In this document: piece by piece, positions 53,171-63,537 of the stretch
Position numbering within the stretch: position 1 is the first letter of the stretch
How the letters are laid out: each line of letters opens with the position of its first letter
DNA from: Citrobacter amalonaticus
GTDB taxonomy: Bacteria > Pseudomonadota > Gammaproteobacteria > Enterobacterales > Enterobacteriaceae
Assembly (NCBI GenBank): GCA_028994555.1
Contig: JARDVN010000001.1
Location: forward strand, 4,340,001 to 4,404,000
Direction: 5' to 3'
Length of the DNA: 64,000 bases
Program-made: the position numbers and the translations under genes
The notes under the pieces: model-generated
What the model was told of the DNA's origin: nothing
The model's input: only the letters and a program-made list of their open reading frames with translations
Databases searched by the model: none

Positions 53171-53593
53171 CGCCGTACCTCCTTTTTGCATGAGCTTCTT
53201 ACGTAAACCCTTACTCTCCTTATACTTTTAATCATAAACTAAAGCGCCACCCCCCGGCAAATATCACAACCTTTTTTATAACAAACGTAATTATACGAAT
53301 ATTCCGCATTGTGCTTTTCTAACCTTATTGAAAACAAATAATTAAAAAACACGTTATTATTTTTTATACACGATGCAAATATTTACGCTTCTTGATTAAT
53401 TATTTGTGGCTGACATTAATCTCCTGGTGGTACATTATATATCCAGCATTCATGCCCCACGTGGTTTTATCCTGACGCAGCTTTACACTCTTTGCAGGAA
53501 CCATTGTCGTACATGATGGCCTAATACATTGAGTGTACCGCGTGGATAAAACGTCTTCTGCGATACAACCATGCGTATCAAAAGAAGGTGTTT
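53171..53593 (+). other. yfdY-lpxP intergenic region, AT-rich then structured
   Basis: 423 bases without a gene. The left two thirds are AT-rich and probably hold the divergent promoters. The right third can fold into the leader hairpin listed separately. Confidence 0.6.
53464..53552 (+). ncRNA. Structured leader upstream of lpxP
   Basis: Nested pairing: GTTTTATCC (53464-53472) with GGATAAAAC (53544-53552), CGC (53476-53478) with GCG (53540-53542), TACACTC (53484-53490) with GAGTGTA (53531-53537), and an apical AGGaaCCAT with ATGGCCT (53496-53521). It ends 41 bases before the lpxP ATG. Because lpxP is cold-induced, a regulatory leader is plausible; that role is inference from folding alone. 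Confidence 0.5.
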
Positions 53594-54514
53594 ATGTTCC
53601 CTAAATGCAAATTCTCTCGCGCGTTCCTGCATCCGCGCTACTGGCTCACCTGGTTTGGTCTCGGTGTGCTCTGGTTACTGGTGCAACTTCCTTACCCTGT
53701 GCTGTGCTTTCTCGGCACCCGTACGGGTATGCTGGCGCGCCCTTTACTGAAGCGTCGCGAATCCATCGCCCGTAAAAACCTCGAGCTCTGCTTCCCGTCT
53801 TATTCTCAGGAGCAGCGAGAAAAGATGATTGAAGAGAATTTCCGTTCTCTCGGCATGGCGCTGCTGGAAACCGGCATGGCCTGGTTCTGGCCTGACCGTC
53901 GCGTACGTAAATGGTTTGATGTTGAAGGACTGGATAACCTGCAACGCGCGCAGGCGCAAAACCGCGGCGTGATGGTAGTCGGTGTTCACTTTATGTCACT
54001 GGAACTGGGTGGCCGGGTAATGGGCCTTTGTCAGCCGATGATGGCGACCTATCGTCCACATAACAATCCATTGATGGAGTGGGTACAGACCCGCGGACGT
54101 ATGCGTTCAAATAAAGCGATGATCGGCAGAAACAATCTGCGCGGCATCGTCGGCGCCCTGAAAAAAGGGGAAGCCGTCTGGTTTGCCCCCGATCAGGATT
54201 ACGGTCCGAAAGGCAGTTCTTTCGCGCCGTTCTTCGCCGTTAAGAACGTGGCAACCACTAACGGCACCTATGTGTTGTCGCGCCTTTCAGGGTCAGCCAT
54301 GCTCACAGTGACGATGGTCAGAAAAGCCGGTAACAGTGGTTATCGCCTGTATATCTCGCCTGAGATGAAAGGCTACCCGACAGATGAAAACCAGGCAGCC
54401 GCCTATATGAACAGAATTATCGAGAAAGAGATCATGCGCGCGCCCGAGCAGTACCTCTGGATCCACCGCCGCTTTAAAACCCGTCCACTGGGTGAAGCTT
54501 CGCTTTACATTTAA
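53594..54514 (+). CDS. lpxP: Kdo2-lipid IVA palmitoleoyltransferase LpxP
   Basis: An intact 306-residue LpxL/HtrB-family acyltransferase that adds palmitoleate to lipid A in the cold. An N-terminal membrane segment (YWLTWFGLGVLWLLVQLPYP) is followed by the H-x4-E/D-type acyltransferase motif VHFMSLELG (H then E). The ATG at 53594 follows AAGG; a GTG two codons earlier is the alternative. Confidence 0.95.
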   Translation: MFPKCKFSRAFLHPRYWLTWFGLGVLWLLVQLPYPVLCFLGTRTGMLARPLLKRRESIARKNLELCFPSYSQEQREKMIEENFRSLGMALLETGMAWFWPDRRVRKWFDVEGLDNLQRAQAQNRGVMVVGVHFMSLELGGRVMGLCQPMMATYRPHNNPLMEWVQTRGRMRSNKAMIGRNNLRGIVGALKKGEAVWFAPDQDYGPKGSSFAPFFAVKNVATTNGTYVLSRLSGSAMLTVTMVRKAGNSGYRLYISPEMKGYPTDENQAAAYMNRIIEKEIMRAPEQYLWIHRRFKTRPLGEASLYI

Positions 54515-54536
54515 AAAGGCCGCAAGGCCTTTTTTT
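54513..54536 (+). terminator. Terminator after lpxP
   Basis: Stem AAGGCC (54516-54521)/GGCCTT (54526-54531) with a GCAA tetraloop and a seven-T tract, overlapping the lpxP stop. Confidence 0.86.
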
Positions 54537-54885
54537 ATTGTCTGCCATCCACCAATAACCTTGATTACATGGCGGTTTTTATCTTTCCTTTTTTTCACTG
54601 CTCGTCGCGTCGCTCAATATTGATTTATTACCCTCTGAAATTATACTGTCGCCGAATCACGACACCTGTAAGTTACTAAAAGTAAATAAGAAAATGCCTC
54701 TTGTCTCGCCTGATTTTTAGGCGTACATTAGCGCCGTCTGGAGCAATCAACGCACAGAATTCTGAGGTGATGCCGCAAACGAAATGAGGAATATTCCGGG
54801 TTTCGTTTTTACCGGTATCAGCTCTCTATAATCAGATGAGATGAAATTCATTCAGGCGTATCAGTCATTACGCGGAGAGATGAAA
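54537..54885 (+). other. lpxP-ypdK intergenic region
   Basis: 349 bases with no supported ORF. A TATAAT at 54827-54832 could be the -10 of a ypdK promoter, but no good -35 is seen at normal spacing. A small CGCCT/AGGCG hairpin occurs near 54706-54722. Confidence 0.4.
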
Positions 54886-54957
54886 GTGAAATATTTCTTT
54901 ATGGGCATTTCTTTTATGGTCATCGTTTGGGCCGGTACGTTTGCCCTGATGATCTAA
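54886..54957 (+). CDS. ypdK: Small membrane protein YpdK
   Basis: A 23-residue single-span membrane protein, MKYFFMGISFMVIVWAGTFA, then LMI. It corresponds to the small protein YpdK found upstream of alaC in E. coli. The GTG at 54886 lies eight bases after GGAG; the ATG at 54880 is too close to that site. A terminator follows directly. Function unknown. Confidence 0.85.
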   Translation: MKYFFMGISFMVIVWAGTFALMI

Positions 54958-54974
54958 AGACAATAATGCAGCAA

Positions 54975-55002
54975 AAACAGGAGCCATCGGCTCCTGTTTG
55001 CG
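54975..55002. terminator. Terminator between ypdK and alaC
   Basis: Eleven-bp stem AAACAGGAGCC (54975-54985)/GGCTCCTGTTT (54989-54999) with a 3-base loop, flanked by A and T runs. It serves both convergent genes. Confidence 0.82.
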
Positions 55003-55020
55003 TTTAGATGGGCAGTGCTT

Positions 55021-56259
55021 TTACTCGAGGGTTTCAGAGGCTGACTTCGTTCCTGCAGGCAGCAAACCATCGGCGCGAAACATTGCTTTAATCCCTCTGA
55101 TCGCCTGCCGGATACGATCGCGGTTTTCAATCAGGGCGAAACGCACGTGGGTATCACCGTAATCACCAAAACCAATTCCGGGCGACACACACACTTTAGC
55201 CTCGTTCAGTAGCTTTTTCGCAAAATCCAGCGACCCCATTCCGGCATACTGTTCCGGGATCTTCGCCCATACGTACATCGAAGCCTTCGGCATTTCGACC
55301 ATCCATCCGGCCTCATGCAGCCCTTTCACCAGCACATCCCGGCGACGCTTATACTGCTCAGCAATATCGCGTACGCACTGCTGATCGCCTTCCAGCGCCG
55401 CAATAGCGGCTACCTGCAGCGGGGTAAATGTGCCGTAGTCATGATAGCTCTTGATCCGCGCCAGGGCATTTACCAGCGTTTTGTTGCCAACCATGAAGCC
55501 AATACGCCAGCCAGCCATATTGTAGCTTTTCGACAGGGTGAAAAACTCCACCGCCACGTCGCGGGCGCCTGGCACCTGCATGATGGACGGTGCTTTCCAG
55601 CCGTCGTAAACGATATCGGCGTAAGCCAGATCGTGCACCACCAGCACATCGTAACGCTTCGCCAGTGCGACCACTTTCTCGAAAAACGCTAACTCAACGC
55701 ACTGCGCTGTCGGGTTAGACGGGAAACCGAGGATCATCATCTTCGGCTTCGGATAACTTTCGCGAATCGCGCGTTCCAGCTCATTGAAAAAATCGATACC
55801 TTCCACCAGCGGAACAGATCGCACCTGAGCGCCAGCGATCACCGCGCCGTAAATATGGATGGGATAGCTGGGGTTTGGCACCAGCACCGTATCACCATGA
55901 TCGAGCGTCGCCAGCATCAGGTGTGCCAGCCCCTCTTTTGAGCCGATGGTGACAATCGCTTCAGATTCAGGATCGATGTCGACGTCATAACGTTCCTGAT
56001 ACCAACGGGAGATAGCCCGACGCAAACGCGGAATACCGCGAGAAGTGGAATAACCGTGCGTATCCGGGCGCTGCGCCACGGTGCACAGTTTTTCAACGAT
56101 GTGAGGCGGCGTTGCGCCGTCCGGGTTCCCCATGCTGAAATCGATAATATCTTCGCCGCGCCGACGCGCAGCCATCTTCAGTTCAGCGGTGATGTTAAAA
56201 ACGTAAGGGGGGAGACGATCAATACGCGTAAAGCGACGTTCAGGGCGAGAGTCAGCCAT
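55021..56259 (-). CDS. alaC: Glutamate-pyruvate aminotransferase AlaC
   Basis: An intact 412-residue class I PLP aminotransferase, one of the two main alanine-forming enzymes in E. coli (YfdZ). The PLP lysine is K244 in [23 protein letters not shown] and the arginine near the C-terminus ([15 protein letters not shown]) are also present. Confidence 0.95.
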   Translation of the reverse strand: MADSRPERRFTRIDRLPPYVFNITAELKMAARRRGEDIIDFSMGNPDGATPPHIVEKLCTVAQRPDTHGYSTSRGIPRLRRAISRWYQERYDVDIDPESEAIVTIGSKEGLAHLMLATLDHGDTVLVPNPSYPIHIYGAVIAGAQVRSVPLVEGIDFFNELERAIRESYPKPKMMILGFPSNPTAQCVELAFFEKVVALAKRYDVLVVHDLAYADIVYDGWKAPSIMQVPGARDVAVEFFTLSKSYNMAGWRIGFMVGNKTLVNALARIKSYHDYGTFTPLQVAAIAALEGDQQCVRDIAEQYKRRRDVLVKGLHEAGWMVEMPKASMYVWAKIPEQYAGMGSLDFAKKLLNEAKVCVSPGIGFGDYGDTHVRFALIENRDRIRQAIRGIKAMFRADGLLPAGTKSASETLE

Positions 56260-56647
56260 AGTTTCCTCAGATTCACGTTAGCGCCCGGACCGTCCGAGCG
56301 ACGCTGCCACGGTGTGGCATGTCTAGAAAATAGCCTGATTAAAATCCTTCTGTCGAGAGGGAAAGGAAAATATTTTTTCGTTTCACAAAAGAGGCAAATT
56401 ATTTTTAAAAGAGGAAGTGATTCATTTTCATCATCGTTAAATATCACTTTTTCATAACAGTCTGTTGTTATGATTGTAACCATGAAAGCTGATGTTTTAT
56501 GAGATGTATTGTAAATACACCAATCGCCAGGCAATCCCCTTTTAAAAACAGGGTTTTTCCTCATTAGCGGAACGACCTCAGCAGACTGGTCATCCGCCCT
56601 GCGGTTACCTATCATAGTACTTTCACTTTTTTGGCAAGAGTCCCCTC
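56260..56647. other. alaC-ypdA intergenic region
   Basis: 388 bases between divergent genes with no supported ORF. It contains a small TGCCAC/GTGGCA hairpin at 56305-56319 and the inverted repeat CATAACA...TGTTGTTATG near 56453-56472. The promoters of alaC and ypdA must lie here. Confidence 0.5.
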
Positions 56648-58346
56648 GTGCACGAAATATTTTCCATGCTGCTGGCCGTATTTGACCGGGCAGCGCTGAT
56701 GCTTTTTTGCCTGTTTTTTCTCATCCGCATCCGCCTGTTCCGCGAGCTGCTGCATAAGTCTGCCCATACGCCAAAAGAGCTGCTCGCTGTTACCGCCATT
56801 TTTTCGATGTTTGCGTTGTTCAGCACCTGGTCTGGCGTTCCGGTTGAGGGTTCGCTGGTGAACGTGCGAATTATTGCCGTGATGTCAGGCGGGATCCTGT
56901 TTGGCCCGTGGGTGGGGATTATTACGGGGGTGATTGCCGGGACACACCGCTATCTGATCGACATTGGCGGCGTGACGGCGATCCCCTGCTTTATCACCAG
57001 CATTCTGGCAGGTTGCCTTGCCGGCTGGATTAACCGCAGGATCCCGAAAGCGCAGCACTGGCGCGCCGGGATTTTAGGCGGCATGCTTTGCGAAACGCTG
57101 ACGATGATCCTGGTTGTCCTCTGGGCGCCAACCACTGAACTGGGGCTGGATATTGTCTCGAAAATCGGTATTCCGATGATTCTGGGCAGCGTCTGTATCG
57201 GGTTTATCGTGTTGCTGGTACAAAGCGTTGAAGGAGAAAAAGAAGCAAGCGCCGCACGGCAGGCTAAGCTGGCGCTGGATATCGCCAATAAAACCCTGCC
57301 CCTGTTTCGCCACGTTAACAGCGAATCGCTACGCCAGATCTGCGAAATCATTCGTCATGATATCCACGCCGATGCGGTCGCCATCACCAATACCCGGCAT
57401 GTGCTGGCTTACGTCGGCGTCGGTGAAGTGAACTACCGCAACCATGATGATGTTGTCAGTCCGACCACCCAGCAGGCGATCAATTCCGGTAAAATTATTA
57501 TTAAAAACAATGATGAAGCGCATCGCACGCCGGAGATCCACTCCATGCTGGTCATTCCCTTATGGGAAAAAGGCGTGGTGACCGGCACGCTGAAAATTTA
57601 CTACTGTCACGCCCATCAGATCACCTCGTCATTACAGGAGATGGCCATCGGCCTGTCGCAAATTATCTCAACCCAGCTCGAGGTATCCCGTGCCGAGCAA
57701 TTACGGGAAATGGCAAATAAGGCAGAGCTACGTGCACTGCAAAGTAAAATTAATCCTCATTTCCTCTTTAACGCCCTGAACGCGATTTCGTCATCGATTC
57801 GGCTTAATCCGGACACTGCCCGTCAGCTCATTTTTAATTTGTCGCGTTATCTGCGCTATAACATCGAGTTAAACGATGACGAGCAGATCAACATTAAAAA
57901 AAGAGCTGTACCAAATCAAAGATTACATCGCCATTGAACAGGCCCGCTTTGGCGACAAGCTGACCGTTATTTATGATATTGATGAAGAGGTCAACTGCGT
58001 CATCCCCAGCCTGTTAATACAACCGTTAGTGGAAAACGCGATTGTTCACGGCATTCAGCCCTGCAAAGGGAAAGGTGTGGTGACCATTAGCGTCGCCGAG
58101 TGCGGCAACCGGGTGCGCATTGCCGTAAGGGATACGGGTCACGGTATCGATCCGAAAGTGATTGAGCGCGTGGAATCCAACGAAATGCCTGGCAATAAAA
58201 TTGGTCTGCTTAATGTCCATCATCGCGTTAAGTTGCTGTATGGTGAAGGTCTGCATATTCGCCGCCTGGAACCCGGCACCGAGATCGCTTTTTATGTACC
58301 CAACCAGCATACGGCGACCACTACGCCCGCCACATTATTGCTTTAA
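56648..58346 (+). CDS. pyrS: Sensor histidine kinase YpdA/PyrS (frameshifted)
   Basis: LytS-type kinase of the pyruvate-sensing YpdA/YpdB pair: N-terminal 5TM_LYT membrane domain (residues 1 to about 200), a GAF domain, then the kinase with [20 protein letters not shown] (phospho-His) and ATP-binding [24 protein letters not shown]. The A7 run at 57896-57902 has one extra base; six give [20 protein letters not shown] and 565 residues, as in E. coli. The start is GTG at 56648. Confidence 0.92.
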
Positions 58347-58360
58347 GCCGGAGTAACACT

Positions 58361-59095
58361 GTGAAAGTCATCATCGTTGAAGATGAATTCCTCGCCCAAC
58401 AGGAACTCAGTTGGCTGATAAAAGAACATAGCCAGATGGAAATTGTCGGGACGTTTGACGACGGGCTGGATGTGCTGAAGTTTTTGCAGCATCAGCGCGT
58501 CGACGCTATATTTCTCGATATCAATATCCCGTCTCTGGACGGCGTTCTGCTGGCGCAAAATATCAGTCAGTTTGCTCACAAACCGTTTATTGTTTTTATT
58601 ACCGCGTGGAAAGAACATGCGGTTGAAGCGTTTGAACTGGAAGCGTTTGACTATATTCTTAAACCGTATCAGGAATCACGGATCGTCGGGATGCTGCAAA
58701 AACTGGAGGCGGCCTGGCAGCAGCAACAGTCTGGCACCACAGCGGTTGGGCCCGTGACGCGTGAAAACGACACGATTAATCTCATCAAGGATGAGCGGAT
58801 CATCGTCACACCGATCAACGATATTTATTACGCCGAAGCGCATGAGAAAATGACGTTTGTCTATACGCGGCGGGAATCGTACGTGATGCCCATAAATATC
58901 ACCGAGTTCTGCAATAAACTGCCGCCCTCGCATTTCTTCCGCTGTCACCGCTCGTTCTGCGTCAACCTGAATAAAATTCGCGAGATCGAGCCGTGGTTTA
59001 ACAATACCTATATTCTGCGCCTCAAGGATCTGGAATTTGAAATTCCCGTCAGCCGCAGCAAGGTGAAAGAGTTCCGGCAGTTAATGCATTTATAG
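58361..59095 (+). CDS. pyrR: LytTR response regulator YpdB/PyrR
   Basis: An intact 244-residue response regulator: receiver domain with D53 (IFLDINIPSLD) and acidic E7/D8, then a LytTR DNA-binding domain (NLIKDERIIVTPINDIYYAE to IPVSRSKVKEFRQLM). In E. coli it activates the transporter gene yhjX. It lies 14 bases after ypdA. Confidence 0.94.
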   Translation: MKVIIVEDEFLAQQELSWLIKEHSQMEIVGTFDDGLDVLKFLQHQRVDAIFLDINIPSLDGVLLAQNISQFAHKPFIVFITAWKEHAVEAFELEAFDYILKPYQESRIVGMLQKLEAAWQQQQSGTTAVGPVTRENDTINLIKDERIIVTPINDIYYAEAHEKMTFVYTRRESYVMPINITEFCNKLPPSHFFRCHRSFCVNLNKIREIEPWFNNTYILRLKDLEFEIPVSRSKVKEFRQLMHL

Positions 59096-59118
59096 TGCGC
59101 TGCCGGGCAGCGCAAAAA

Positions 59119-59603
59119 TCAGACTTTGAGCATTTTGACCGTAGTCTCGATATCAATCTCATCTTCCGAGAAGATTAACGTCGTGCCCTGGAAGGTGGTG
59201 ATCGCCAGTTTTTTTTACCGTGCGCATTTCACCCGGTTTCACGGTAGTTTTCGGCCTGATGCTGCTCATCAGCAGCCCGACAGAGAGCACCGCATTCTCT
59301 TTATCAATCGGCGTGTCGGCCGGGACCTCTTCGCTGAACACCACGAAGGACTTAATCGAGGTAAGTTTCAGGCGCTCGCCCGCGATATAGATATATTTGC
59401 TGTCCGGTACGACCTTTACCGCATAGGCAGAAAGCCCTTTATTGTTAGTGGTCGGTTCAAAGGTTACCGCCGCATCTTTTTTTGATCAGTTCAGGGTTGG
59501 CAACCTTAATCACATGAAAATAGCGGTTATCGCCGTTCTCATCTTTGATAAATCCAAAACCTTTATCTTTAAACCACGTTGTGATTGTTCCGTTCATCGC
59601 CAT
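59119..59603 (-). CDS. Cold-shock-domain protein (two frameshifts)
   Basis: A 160-residue protein after correction. The N-terminal cold-shock fold carries RNP-type motifs (MNGTITTWFKDKGFGFIKDE, then NRYFHVIKV). The longer C-terminal domain (AVTFEPTTNNKGLSAYAVKV, ERLKLTSIKSFVVFSEEVPA, FQGTTLIFSEDEIDIETTVK) is not part of a normal Csp. The T7 run at 59477-59483 and the T8 run at 59209-59216 each hold one extra base. The start is ATG 59603 or 59597; no clear ribosome site. It occupies, with the next two genes, the place of ypdC and the fry cluster of E. coli. Confidence 0.78.
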
Positions 59604-59792
59604 TACCGTCTGGTTAATCCACTCAAATTTTTGCAGCGCGCAGTGTAAAGCACAATGCCTGCGCAGGCCACGTCTTTGGCTTAAGTCTGGATGATAAATG
59701 TCAGCGACGCGAGGGAAAGTGACGTCGCCATCATTCGCCGGTCGGCTGGAAATGGGTTATCATCCGTCCCCACTTTCTCGCCGGGCAGCCTG

Positions 59793-60491
59793 ATGTCTAC
59801 GATTATTGATACCTTTATCGCCCCACCGTGTAACGACAAGATAGAGACGCTCTATCAGGACGATCACCTGGTGTTGATCAATAAACCTGCCGGGCTGCTC
59901 AGTCTTTCTGGGAAGAATCCGCAAAATCTCGATTCGGTACACTATCGGCTGGTTCAGCAATATCCTGGCTGCACGCTGGTCCACCGTCTGGATTTCGGTA
60001 CGTCCGGACTGATGGTCGTGGCGCGTAATAAGGCGGTCAATGCCTCCCTCTGCCACCAGTTCAGCCAGCGTACCGTCCGTAAAGTCTACAGCGCATTGCT
60101 CTGCGGACATGTGAACACTGACGAAGGGGTGATTGATGCGCCGATAGCCAAAGATCCGGCGCGGTTTCCGCTCATGTCGGTTTGCCCGAACAATGGCAAA
60201 CCCGCGCGATCGCGCTATCAGGTGGTTGAGCGTTTTAATCAATCCCTGGCCGACGGGGCCACGCTGCCGTTGACACGAGTCCAGCTCACGCCGGAGACCG
60301 GACGCACGCATCAGTTACGCATTCACTGCCAGCTATTGGGACACCCTATTCTGGGCTGCGACCTGTATGGCGGTCGCCTGCTGCCCGGTACAGAACAAAC
60401 CACACGGCTGATGCTACACGCCTGCGAATTACACTTTACTCACCCCATTAGCGGAGAGTGTATTAACGTGCATCACAGCGCGCCGTTCTGA
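59793..60491 (+). CDS. RluA-family pseudouridine synthase
   Basis: A 232-residue RNA pseudouridine synthase. The catalytic aspartate is D67 in LVHRLDFGTSGLMVVARNKA; the later RTHQLRIHCQLLGHPILGC is the family's conserved strand. There is no N-terminal S4 domain. The ATG at 59793 (MSTIIDTFIAPPCNDKIETL) is chosen by family length; upstream in-frame sequence lacks similarity. It is closer to RluA/TruC-type enzymes than to RsuA types, but the RNA target is unknown. Confidence 0.83.
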   Translation: MSTIIDTFIAPPCNDKIETLYQDDHLVLINKPAGLLSLSGKNPQNLDSVHYRLVQQYPGCTLVHRLDFGTSGLMVVARNKAVNASLCHQFSQRTVRKVYSALLCGHVNTDEGVIDAPIAKDPARFPLMSVCPNNGKPARSRYQVVERFNQSLADGATLPLTRVQLTPETGRTHQLRIHCQLLGHPILGCDLYGGRLLPGTEQTTRLMLHACELHFTHPISGECINVHHSAPF

Positions 60492-60498
60492 ACACGAC

Positions 60499-61039
60499 TT
60501 ACCACATCAAATCATCAGGCACTTTAAAATCAGCATACGGATCGTCTTCATCCTGCTCTTCCTGACTCAACGCACTGTGCAATACGATGCTGGTTGCGTC
60601 GCGCTGCGCAATTTTATCGGCGACGCTGGCCGGGATAATCGCGTATTCGCTCTCGCCGCTGTTATCGGTAGATAAACGCGCAATGGCCAGACGTCCGTTG
60701 ATCAACTGCGTCTGGGTCAGCTTATCGACGTAGATTTTCTTGATGAGATTGTTATCGGTGAAGTTAAAGCCAATATCGCCTTTTGCGACAGTGATGCGAT
60801 TCATTTCAATCAGTTGCTTCACCTGGGCTTTAAATTCTTTCGCCAGCGTCGCCTGCCTTTGCTGCTCACTGAGCTGTTTATCACGCTCAAGCTGCGCCTT
60901 TTTTATTTTCTTCGACCGCCTCTCTTGCCTCACGGGCCTGTACGCGTGATTTTTTGGCCGTTCTCTGCACTTTCGCCATTTTTTTGCTGGTTACTAAACC
61001 CGCTTTTAGCATCTGCTCTTGTAAGGTAAGTTTCGTCAT
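60499..61039 (-). CDS. DUF2058/YaiL-like nucleoprotein (frameshifted)
   Basis: A 179-residue basic-then-acidic protein very like E. coli YaiL (same length), including AKVQRTAKKSRVQAREAREA and the tail DEDDPYADFKVPDDLMW. The T6 run at 60899-60904 has one base too many; five give EENKKAQLERDKQLSEQQRQ. YaiL is described as polynucleotide-associated; function unknown. In E. coli yaiL is elsewhere, so this may be a relocated gene or a second copy. Confidence 0.84.
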
Positions 61040-61130
61040 TGTCGCTTCTGAGTCTGATGAATGATAAGTGGGATTATACCTGTAATTGACCAAACCGCGT
61101 GAGGCTCGCGGTTTGGTCGTTTAACGTGGC

Positions 61131-62097
61131 TTAAAGAATCTGGCCTAAGGTCTGGCGCAAATGCGCGCCGGAGCCGAGCAGACCGGGGTTGTCGTGAACA
61201 ATCAGATAGACGGGGATGTCCTGAACGTAGGCCTTGAAGCGACCTTTATCTTCAAAACCGCCGCGGAAACCCGAGGCTTTGAAGAACTCCAGGAAGCGTG
61301 GCACGATGCCACCGGCAATATAGACGCCGCCAAAGGTGCCAAGCGTTAACGCCAGATCGCCGCCAAAACGTCCCATGATGACGCAGAACAGCGATAACGC
61401 ACGACGACAATCCGTACAACTGTCGGCCAGCGCGCGTTCGGTAATGTCTTTCGGTTGCAAATTCTCTGGCAGACGTCCGTCAGATTTGACGATCGCACGA
61501 TACAAATTCACCAGCCCCGGACCAGAAAGTACGCGTTCCGCAGAGACGTGACCAATCTCGGCACGCAGTACCTCCAGGATGATCGCCTCTTCTTCGCTGT
61601 TCGGCGCGAAATCTACGTGACCGCCCTCGCCCGGCAGGCTGACCCAACGTTTATCGACGTGGACCAGATGCGAAACCCCCCAGCCCCGTGCCCGCACCGT
61701 AAACCGCAATAGGTTTCCCCTCAACCGGTTCCGCACCGCCAAACTGGATCAAATGCTCTTTTTTCAGCATCGGGATCGCCATCGACACGGCAGTGAAATC
61801 ATTGATAATTTCCAGATGACTGAAACCAAGATTCTTTTTCATCTCTGCAATAGAAAACGCCCAGGTGTGGTTGGTCATGGCGACCCAGTCACCCGTAATC
61901 GGGCAGGCAATTGCGATACAGCCCGCGTCCACTTTCACCTTGTGTTCATCGAGATAAACACGCACAACAGCCTCCAGGCTGGGATAGTCCAGACCAGAAT
62001 AGGTTTTGGCCTGCGAGATTTCTCCGCTGTCGATATCGCACAGAGCAAGACGGGCATTGGTGCCGCCGACATCACCCACTAAAGCATACTTTGTCAT
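61131..62097 (-). CDS. glk: Glucokinase (frameshifted)
   Basis: A ROK-like bacterial glucokinase that phosphorylates free glucose. The phosphate-binding motif [17 protein letters not shown] and the catalytic aspartate in [14 protein letters not shown] are clear. The C6 run at 61676-61681 has one base too many; five give [20 protein letters not shown] and 321 residues, the E. coli length. Confidence 0.94.
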
Positions 62098-62301
62098 TCT
62101 TCTACTGCTCCGCTAAAGTCAAAATAAGTCTTTGCCACACTGTAAATATACGGGGGCATAACAACAATCTCAGAAAAGCGAGTCCCCTGAAAATATCGAT
62201 CCAGGTCACACAATAACTTTATCGTTTCAGCACCATTTGCAGCGATGCCATCCGGTTGACGCGGCAAACTAACGCAAGCCACGGCCTTAAGGAAAAAAAA
62301 C

Positions 62302-63537
62302 ATGCTCCATCCGCGAGCCAGAACCATGTTGTTATTGTCGCTTCCCGCTCTGATCCTGGGAGTTGCCTCCAGTTTAGTCCTGATTGTGGTCATGAAGTTT
62401 GCCTCCATTTTGCAGGCCGTACTCTGGCAACACCTGCCGGGCAGTCTGGGGATCGCTGCCGATTCTCCCCTCTGGATCATACTTATCCTGACGCTAACCG
62501 GGGTGCTGGTCGGTCTGGTGATTCGTTACAGCAGCGGACATGCGGGTCCTGATCCGGCCACTGAACCGCTGATCGGCGCGCCAATTTCACCCGCTGCGTT
62601 GCCGGGTTTAATCATCGCGCTGGTGCTGGGTCTGGCGGGGGGGCGTCAGCCTCGGTCCCGAACATCCGATTATGGCTGTTAACATCGCGTTAGCCGTGGC
62701 GCTGGGTCGTCGGTTTTTCCCACGGATTGGCGCCCTCGACTGGACCATTCTGGCTTCCGCCGGCACCATCGGCGCACTGTTTGGCACACCGGTCGCCGCT
62801 GCGCTGATTTTCTCGCAAACCCTGAGCGGCTCTAACGATACGCCGCTGTGGGATCGCCTCTTTGCGCCGTTAATGGCGGCAGCGGCAGGTTCACTAACCA
62901 CCAGCCTGTTTTTTCACCCGCATTTCTCGCTCCCGATCGCCCACTACACCAAATGCGCATTGTGGATATTTTCTCCGGGGCCGTGGTAGCGGCGATTGCT
63001 ATTGCGGCCGGGATGGTGGCGGTCTGGTGCTTACCCCGATTGCACGCTTTACTGCACCGCCTGAAAAATCCGGTGCTGATCCTCGGCGCCGGAGGATTCC
63101 TGTTAGGGCTACTCGGCGTGGTGGGTGGGCCGTTAACACTGTTTAAAGGCCTGGACGAAATGCAGCAAATGGCGTTCAGCCAGACGCTTGGCACAATGGA
63201 TTTCTTTATGCTCGCGGTGATTAAGCTCGCCGCGCTGGTCATTGCAGCAGCCAGCGGTTTTCGCGGAGGACGGATCTTCCCGGTGGTATTCGTCGGCGTG
63301 GCGTTAGGGTTGATGCTGCACGCCCATGTTGATGCTGTTCCGGCGGCGATTACCGTCTCCTGCGCGATTCTGGGTCTGGTTCTGGTTGTCACCCGGGACG
63401 GCTGGCTCAGCCTGTTTATGGCTGCAGTAGTGGTGCCGGACACCACCCTGCTACCGCTGCTGTGTATTGTGATGCTTCCGGCCTGGCTGCTGCTGGCGGG
63501 CAAACCGATGATGATCGCCAACCGGGAGGATAAATAG
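62302..63537 (+). CDS. yfeO: Putative ion channel YfeO (two frameshifts)
   Basis: A ClC-family chloride channel/transporter homologue, 411 residues as corrected (E. coli 418). Conserved membrane segments include [28 protein letters not shown] and [15 protein letters not shown]. The G7 run at 62637-62643 has one extra base. The second break near 62949 is the opposite: one base appears to be missing (ACC AAATG where ACCC AAATG restores [16 protein letters not shown]). It is upstream of the ipdC gene on the other strand. Confidence 0.87.
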
